NCBI RefSeq assembly: GCF_024459955.1
Contig: NZ_JANFXK010000004.1
Span: 1-64,000 of the forward strand
DNA from: Anaerovorax odorimutans
GTDB taxonomy: Bacteria; Bacillota; Clostridia; Peptostreptococcales; Anaerovoracaceae
Direction: 5' to 3'
DNA: 64,000 nucleotides
The position numbers and the translations under genes are program-made. A model generated the notes under the pieces. The model searched no databases. It had not been told where the DNA came from and saw only the letters and a program-made list of their open reading frames with translations. Numbering within the stretch: position 1 is the first letter of the stretch; each line of letters starts with the position of its first letter. Below are positions 59,601 through 64,000 of this stretch, piece after piece.

Positions 59601-59906
59601 CCGGTCTTTGTCTTCTTCGTAAAACTCCAGCGCAATATGGGCGCTGATCTCCCCGATTCTCTCATAAGGCTTGTTTTCCCGCCCTGTTTTGCAGCGGATG
59701 TACCCGGTCAGCTTTCGCTTGCCGTTGTCGTGGGCTGCTTTGTTAAAGTAATTTGCCGAGCAGGTAATGACAAACTGAATGGCATCCAAAAGGGTTGATT
59801 TGCCGGCCCCGTTTTCACCGGAAAGCAGGGTCGCGTCTCCGAAATCAATGGTGCAGTTTGTAAAACGGTGCCAGTTAATCAGCTTCATTCTCACCAGTTT
59901 CTTCAT
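56652..59906 (-). CDS. jetC: Wadjet SMC-like ATPase JetC
   Basis: JetC is the MukB-like SMC motor that extrudes DNA loops. The 1084-residue protein has the Walker A loop LLSGENGAGKSTLLDAIQFV near 35, two long coiled-coil arms (about 270-450 and 630-890) around a hinge region, the signature CEEKSGGETQTPFYVTVAASF and Walker B GLIMFDEAFNNMDDERI. It overlaps jetB by 32 bp and jetD by 29 bp. Confidence 0.96.
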   Translation of the reverse strand: MKKLVRMKLINWHRFTNCTIDFGDATLLSGENGAGKSTLLDAIQFVITCSANYFNKAAHDNGKRKLTGYIRCKTGRENKPYERIGEISAHIALEFYEEDKDRYFVVGAVIDSASEGQEAVARYLIDDIRFTEELFLNGKVPKSITEFRSSAKKIKQWCKTQAEAKKMMKARFGRIEEKFFRLIPKALAFKPIDDIKDFVYSYVLDEKEVNIDVLRENVRTYQDLQKTLDSVRTRLGKLEQIETLHDEVVKGLKQDSMYDFFLAQVGLDITKENIQNSRRYIQTEEYRLKEERQKLSAIAKEKEQKQEMETALRVEMKQDKDFLALEEEKRKLERLEEEEREQLEEEKALKISIRAAKDNLYSLQTLGQESPVLTEYQQMLEHLGQAGDLSQVRSLVEAAIAYKKEQFAKIQQEIARLQVRLNEKQAERSELKKKIENLSRKKLSYPRAVTCVQEAIQEEFARLGRDSQPHVLCELLEIVDEDWRNAVEGYLNTQRFYLLVEPENFDIALGTYDKLRKEGKAFGVGLINTQKMEEYDQTPAGTLASVVESKRRYAKRYINMILGNVQMCQRYDQLKKYKTAITKECMKYQNRVASAIKPSIFEVPFIGKNAFRIQLEQANRQYGLLEEAMQADQQQLENLEAATGFLTTDADVDIKYRLDVLVKLSVIKTKLENCRSNISTLEKNATLLQKQVQLTMLETIRKELEESMAEKNQAIGKLMEKIATEKQRIEQYTVSQADQGAKVAEIIAAAQDDYALWKKEYEKLTSQKSFTQFQINYDRRKKANETTTKEAERKMMDAMIQYKTEHDFGAPPTLDGFREFAAVYDRLKTSELLEYEEKVQRARLSAEEEFREQFLAKLQENMKQAQSEFKELNKALKDIAFSNEKYEFLFMPSRKFRSYYEMIMDDFNAMQGESLFSGTFHETHKEVIDELFEKLALDSENETRALDEFTDYRTYMDYDIKIIHTDGNYSFYSKVCEEKSGGETQTPFYVTVAASFVQLYSNNIGGEAIGLIMFDEAFNNMDDERIGGVLEFLHRLPLQLVIAAPPDKIQYIAPEMDQTLLVMTDERVSYVEGYHNEEVRQTYS

Positions 59907-60504
59907 CGACTTTTCTCCCCTTTCTGTAAATTTTCAGCTTTTCGTAGGCCTGCTTGATGTCCTCCACCCGAACCGCCATCAGCACCGAATCGTAAATCAG
60001 CACCCTCGATTCCTCGTCAGTCAGATCCTTATCCACAGTTTCGATAATCTGAAACCTGCGTAGCAGATTCAGCGTGTTGCGCATGGTCGTTTTGTCGATC
60101 ATTTTATCCCGGATTTTCAGGCTGAGGAAGCGGTCCTGAATATCGCCCAGGTTGACGATCACTTCATCGCTTACGGAAAGCTCCCTCTTTTTTTCATCGT
60201 AAAGCACCCGCAGGATCAGCAGAATGATCGACTCAAAAAGCTTTAAATTCTGCCGGTTGTAATTCTGCGGGTTGGTCAGCTGAACTACGCCGTACTCCTC
60301 GTTGACTTCCAGGCGGTAGCCCAGAATCCCCAGATATTCTGAAAAACGTTCCTTATATTTGAGAATAAAATAGTAGTCCGACCTGGTGGTGCGATTGCTC
60401 TTGCAGAGAAAACACACGCTTAGAAGTCGGTTGCATATGCGCTTGAATTCGTCCTTATCCCTTTGCAGCATACCTTCTAATAATTCCACTTTTATTTCCT
60501 CCAA
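59875..60504 (-). CDS. jetB: Wadjet kleisin-interacting subunit JetB
   Basis: JetB (DUF4194) corresponds to the MukE-like winged-helix subunit that binds the kleisin JetA. The 209-residue protein shows KRICNRLLSVCFLCKSNRTT, RFSEYLGILGYRLEVNEEYGVVQLTNPQNYNR and IILLILRVLYDEKKRELSVSDEVIVNLGDI, typical of the family. It overlaps jetA by 13 bp. Confidence 0.93.
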   Translation of the reverse strand: MEEIKVELLEGMLQRDKDEFKRICNRLLSVCFLCKSNRTTRSDYYFILKYKERFSEYLGILGYRLEVNEEYGVVQLTNPQNYNRQNLKLFESIILLILRVLYDEKKRELSVSDEVIVNLGDIQDRFLSLKIRDKMIDKTTMRNTLNLLRRFQIIETVDKDLTDEESRVLIYDSVLMAVRVEDIKQAYEKLKIYRKGRKVDEETGENEAD

Positions 60505-61868
60505 ATCTCAAAATCCCGAAAGCGATAATCGTTCACTTCTTCCACGTCTTTCAGTTCTATCCGGTAGTTGACGTTTTTGCGCTGGCCGTACAGCCGCGCG
60601 TAAATAATTTTAATGAAATCCTCCGCCGTTTTAAGGGGCAGCGCCGTCGCCAACATGGTTTCCCGCCCGCCCATCTGGTCTTCCAAGTAGCGTTCGATCT
60701 TCTCCGGGCTGAGGGCGTTTTTCATCTTTTCCATCAGCTTGCGCAGCTTTTCCTGCCGGAAGAGCAAGTCCGGTTCGCCGTCCTCCACCTCCTGGGGCAC
60801 AAATTCTTTTTTCCCTTCAATCGGCGAATAAAGGGAATTGCCGTCCAAAAAACTGCAGCTGTAGATACGGATCAGGCTCTCCAGGAATTCCACCTCGTAG
60901 ATACCGCCAAGATCCATCTGTTCTCTGTTAATGGCTTCGTTGATGCCGATGAGGATTTCCTTCAACTGGCCGCGAATGTCTTCGCTGCCGGTCAGTAAAA
61001 ACTTGGCCCGGTTGATAGCGGCCCTTTGGTACTGAGTGTTTTTCTGATTGATTTCCACTAAAATATCGTCCATATTGCGGAAAGCGTCTATGATTTCATG
61101 CAGGTAGCGAAATACGGTTTCCCTGGCCTCTTCTAATGAAATTTCCTTTAATGTCGCGAGTTCTGCCGCTGCTTTTTCTACATAACGTTTGCTCTTGCTT
61201 TTGCTCTCCAGCCGTTCGATGATTTCCGGGCGGAATTTGGAAACATTGTCCGAGGTCAAAAGCCGGTGATAGGCCTTGTCCACGATATTGGTGATATAGT
61301 CATTGAAAAGCGCGTCCATAATCTGCGCCACCGTACTGTGTTTCGTCAGTTCGTCGATGTAATGTTTGATATTGGAATTGAGGTTTTTCAGCCCAGTAAT
61401 CAGCAGATCCGTATTTTCCAGAATTTGTGTCAGTACCACTCCGGGATGATCGGTGCTGGTGCGGACCAGGCTGTAGATGGTATAGATGTAACCCTGATAT
61501 TCCACCTGTTTTCCGTCGGCAATTTCCAGGAGGGTCTTGATGATCCTCACTGCGTATTCTTTGAAGTTGACTCTCTGGACATAGCTTTTGTCAGTTTCAA
61601 TTTCAATCCATCCGTAATTTTCCAGACGGCGCAGGATGCCGTTGGCCTTTCCCCTGCTGTCGGCTTCGGAAAATTCCTCGTCCACGATGTCGGCGGCATT
61701 GATCTGTTCAAAGTAGTATTGCAGTTCGTCCACCAGAACGTCTCTTTCCACACCAAAAGAAAGCTGATTATCCATGATGGAAAACAGCTTGCAAATACAT
61801 TCCCAATATACGGTTTTGTTGGGCGATGCCAAAGGTACGAAAAAGTTTGTCGGAATTACTTGAAACAT
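60492..61868 (-). CDS. jetA: Wadjet kleisin-like subunit JetA
   Basis: JetA is the MukF-like kleisin of the Wadjet complex. The 458-residue protein begins MFQVIPTNFFVPLASPNKTVYWECICKLF, the start typical of the JetA/DUF5716-type family, followed by helical blocks and a C-terminal winged-helix-like part. I start at 61868, where GGGGGTATT precedes the ATG; the longer frame to 61928 has no such site. A TATAAT -10 lies at 61936-61931. Confidence 0.92.
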   Translation of the reverse strand: MFQVIPTNFFVPLASPNKTVYWECICKLFSIMDNQLSFGVERDVLVDELQYYFEQINAADIVDEEFSEADSRGKANGILRRLENYGWIEIETDKSYVQRVNFKEYAVRIIKTLLEIADGKQVEYQGYIYTIYSLVRTSTDHPGVVLTQILENTDLLITGLKNLNSNIKHYIDELTKHSTVAQIMDALFNDYITNIVDKAYHRLLTSDNVSKFRPEIIERLESKSKSKRYVEKAAAELATLKEISLEEARETVFRYLHEIIDAFRNMDDILVEINQKNTQYQRAAINRAKFLLTGSEDIRGQLKEILIGINEAINREQMDLGGIYEVEFLESLIRIYSCSFLDGNSLYSPIEGKKEFVPQEVEDGEPDLLFRQEKLRKLMEKMKNALSPEKIERYLEDQMGGRETMLATALPLKTAEDFIKIIYARLYGQRKNVNYRIELKDVEEVNDYRFRDFEIWRK

Positions 61869-61930
61869 AATACCCCCAATGTCGCTGGACGGATTGCGGA
61901 GCCTGCGGAAAGGAGCCGCCTTTGTCACTC

Positions 61931-61936
61931 ATTATA
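61931..61936 (-). promoter_or_regulatory. -10 element of the Wadjet operon
   Basis: TATAAT on the minus strand lies about 63 bp before jetA; no good -35 was seen. Confidence 0.4.
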
Positions 61937-61991
61937 ATACAGCTGCCCGGAAAACGACAGAGAAACTTTTCTACTCACAGTTTCCCATCTT

Positions 61992-62150
61992 TTATTCGAT
62001 CCACTTCTTTTGGGTAGCGAACCTTGTCTTTTTCCGAAAATTCAGCAGCAGCTGCTTCCGTTCTTCTGGGGCCTGCCTGGCATAGTTGTGGATCCGTTTT
62101 CTTAGTTTCTCGGCGTCCATGCCGCTTATCAGCTGATCTACCTGCTCCAT
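61992..62150 (-). CDS. Small basic protein upstream of jetA, unrecognised
   Basis: A 52-residue frame (MEQVDQLISGMDAEKLRKRI, then HNYARQAPEERKQLLLNFRKK, ending KKWIE) has protein-like helical composition. AAAGGAGG lies about 25 nt before the ATG; non-ATG codons nearer to it (ATA, ATT) are possible starts. It lies between the SF1 helicase and jetA on the same strand. It may be a small gene or the remnant of a longer one; no family is assigned. Confidence 0.4.
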   Translation of the reverse strand: MEQVDQLISGMDAEKLRKRIHNYARQAPEERKQLLLNFRKKTRFATQKKWIE

Positions 62151-62253
62151 GTAGGGTTTGAATTGTATGTTTGGCCTCCTTTAAACAAAATTCCATTCTG
62201 CTGATTTATGCCGTCAATTCCTATTTGCTGCTCGACACATGCTGGAGTCTATG

Positions 62254-64000
62254 TTATTGCACTTCTGATTGCGTCATTTTCTTCAACAAATTACCGGCAG
62301 ACTTCAAAGCTCCTTCTAAACAGCCGCTGTCCCCGAATACCAGGAATGAATCTTTCGCCCTTGAGACTGCAACATTCATCAAACTATTATTTCTATTGAT
62401 AAAATAGCAGCCATCTTGATTCCCATATACGCTTGAAAAAATAATGACTCTTTTTTCCGCTCCCTGAAAGGTATGTACGGTTCCGACCTCTATGTCCTCA
62501 TTCCATTTCAAAATTTCTCGTTTCATCAACCGTCTGATTAAATTACTCTGACTTTTGAAGGGGGTAATAATGCCCATGATCTGTTTCGGATTGAAGTTCT
62601 CCTGGTTTTCTATGGACTGCTTTTTATACAAATCGCAGATTATTAAATAATTTGCTTTTATCCACTGAACGATTTGCTTAGCCTCTTCTAAATTTTGTCT
62701 GCTGGTACCCATTCGCTGCGAATAGGCAGTTTTTATCTCTTTATGGCCCATTGCCGGTAAAATAGCCTTCAATACGTTTTCCCGGTCTTCTTGCGCAGTT
62801 CCGCGGAGAGGCTCCAAACGGCCATTATAAACCAGCTCGTTACAATAGGAAATAATCTCGTCATAACATCTACGGTGTTCACTCAGAAATAATCCCTTCC
62901 CATACTTCCCAAAAGCGCAGGACTGTGAGGCAAGCTTCATAAGGCTTGATTGCGAACAATTCAGACCATTATTTTCGATAAGAGGATATTGACATCTATC
63001 GCCAATCATCCCGGATTCTATTGCCATCGCAATATCTAAGGCTCTAATTGTCCCCCATACCGGCGGGATCTGCTGTTCATCGCCTACAACCACCGCCCTT
63101 TTCGCCAATGAAAAGGAAGCCGCTGCAATTTCCGGTGATATCTGTCCAGCCTCATCGACGATAAGTAGATCTATGTAATCGTACATGTAGAAATGTTTTT
63201 TATCGTTTCCATCATATGCTAAAAACTGTTTTGGCATCATAAAAAAGGTCATGACCATACACGGGGCCAGCATGGCCATCCTGCGATAACGGTTATTCAA
63301 AACATTTTCAAATGTCGTCTTTTTTTGTTTTTCTGATATCGGATTGTCTTCCATCAGCCATCTGCACTCGTAGTAATGGACTGCAAACCAGAACTCCACA
63401 TATCGAATCTGATCAAGCAGATCGTTGATCTTACAGGCATCGAATTTTGCCCAAAGGTCCTCCATGTTTTTAGGCAGCTCTATGTAACCGGATAACTGAT
63501 CAGTTTTTCTTTTCAAGCTATTAAGAGAGCTCTCAATTCGTTTTATTTTTTTCTCTTGTCTGGTTCTATTTCCTTTTATGGTATTCTTTTTATTTTGCAG
63601 GATTCTTAACTGCTCATCATTATCGTCAACTTTTTTTAGGTATGCGGCTTCAACCTCTTCTATTGTCATGTCCCTTTTTAAAAATTCTAGTTCGTCATCG
63701 TTCATAAATGCATATGACCAGGATAAAAGCTTTCTCTTAAAAGGCGGCAGGAATTTAAAAAGCCTTATGTACCACGGAAGCAGTTGGTACGACTCTCTCC
63801 ATTTTAGACGTCTATCCAAAAATTCCTTGGTTCTTATCTTTATATCGCTTATTTCTTGTTTGATCCTGTATTCTTCTTCCTTATATGAGGTGAGTTGAAC
63901 AACCAGTTTGTCAATATAGTCTTTGTAGCTTATCCCGTCTAAAATTGACGCTATTTTCTCAATAGCGGAAATGCAGTTTATCCGGGCCGTATCCAGCCAG
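62254..64000 (-). CDS. SF1 (UPF1-like) helicase, 3' part, cut by window end
   Basis: The frame is open to the end of the window, so only the C-terminal 581 or so residues are seen. Helicase motifs: LLIVDEAGQISPEIAAASF (Walker B), AVVVGDEQQIPPVW (III), FLSEHRRCYDEIISY, IMGIITPFKSQSNLIRR (IV-like), GTVHTFQGAEKRVIIFSS (V) and LMNVAVSRAKDSFLVFGD (VI). A coiled-coil insertion lies before Walker B. Walker A is outside the window. It is the AAA_12 type found in defence systems and resembles the core of the helicase at 7061. Confidence 0.88.
   Translation of the reverse strand, partial: WLDTARINCISAIEKIASILDGISYKDYIDKLVVQLTSYKEEEYRIKQEISDIKIRTKEFLDRRLKWRESYQLLPWYIRLFKFLPPFKRKLLSWSYAFMNDDELEFLKRDMTIEEVEAAYLKKVDDNDEQLRILQNKKNTIKGNRTRQEKKIKRIESSLNSLKRKTDQLSGYIELPKNMEDLWAKFDACKINDLLDQIRYVEFWFAVHYYECRWLMEDNPISEKQKKTTFENVLNNRYRRMAMLAPCMVMTFFMMPKQFLAYDGNDKKHFYMYDYIDLLIVDEAGQISPEIAAASFSLAKRAVVVGDEQQIPPVWGTIRALDIAMAIESGMIGDRCQYPLIENNGLNCSQSSLMKLASQSCAFGKYGKGLFLSEHRRCYDEIISYCNELVYNGRLEPLRGTAQEDRENVLKAILPAMGHKEIKTAYSQRMGTSRQNLEEAKQIVQWIKANYLIICDLYKKQSIENQENFNPKQIMGIITPFKSQSNLIRRLMKREILKWNEDIEVGTVHTFQGAEKRVIIFSSVYGNQDGCYFINRNNSLMNVAVSRAKDSFLVFGDSGCLEGALKSAGNLLKKMTQSEVQ

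Overview
The window looks like a chromosomal segment of an anaerobic Firmicute, probably class Clostridia. The evidence is strong AGGAGG-type ribosome binding sites, short tightly packed operons, a clostridial-style thiSFGHE set, a SipW/TasA-like secretion pair, sigma-54 control of a catabolic cluster and a Tneap-type I-B CRISPR system. Base composition is moderate in the metabolic left part and clearly more AT-rich from about 40.4 to 55 kb. No rRNA or tRNA gene was recognised. Genus and species cannot be told from the sequence alone.

Layout. 0-12.5 kb: trxA, an EamA exporter, an acetolactate synthase, a SipW signal peptidase with its TasA-like substrate, a LysR regulator, an operon of an SF1 helicase-nuclease, a small membrane protein and a PAP2 phosphatase, then a lipoprotein and a zinc alcohol dehydrogenase. 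12.5-16.6 kb: extragenic repeats, a DUF805 protein, and a tight four-gene operon (HNH nuclease, methyltransferase, EVE-HNH nuclease, NUDIX) that looks like a defence or nucleic-acid-modification unit. 16.7-25 kb: thiamine thiazole operon thiSFGH plus thiE/tenI, a MATE exporter with a terminator hairpin in its leader, YczE-like, YaaA and MazG-like proteins.

23.9-39.2 kb is a reductive pyrimidine-degradation cluster: NCS1 nucleobase permease, M20 amidohydrolase, PreT and PreA (dihydropyrimidine dehydrogenase), HydA (dihydropyrimidinase), a biotin-dependent carboxyltransferase subunit, a Cof-type phosphatase and a class III aminotransferase. A sigma-54 activator and a CoA-acylating aldehyde dehydrogenase flank them. 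Two near-perfect -24/-12 promoters, one before the permease and one before the aldehyde dehydrogenase, each have GTTCCG-type palindromes 115-165 bp upstream. The whole cluster therefore looks like one sigma-54 regulon for uracil to beta-alanine to an acyl-CoA.

39.5-64 kb is mostly a defence island: a MerR/TipA-like regulator, a decayed CRISPR remnant, a HEPN/MNT toxin-antitoxin pair, a complete type I-B CRISPR-Cas system (cas6-cas8-cas7-cas5-cas3-cas4-cas1-cas2) between two arrays, a RhuM-family gene directly upstream of cas6, an XRE regulator, gene remnants, a complete Wadjet jetABCD operon and the 3' part of a second SF1 helicase that runs off the window.

The most interesting signals are these: (1) array 2 carries a graded series of repeat variants, a record of repeat replacement from the leader side; (2) the two leaders share a GTCGAC motif set at an identical 44-nt distance from the first repeat although they have otherwise diverged; (3) the paired sigma-54 promoters and palindromic activator sites; (4) the HNH/methyltransferase/EVE-HNH/NUDIX operon; (5) the rhuM promoter-operator in front of the cas operon.
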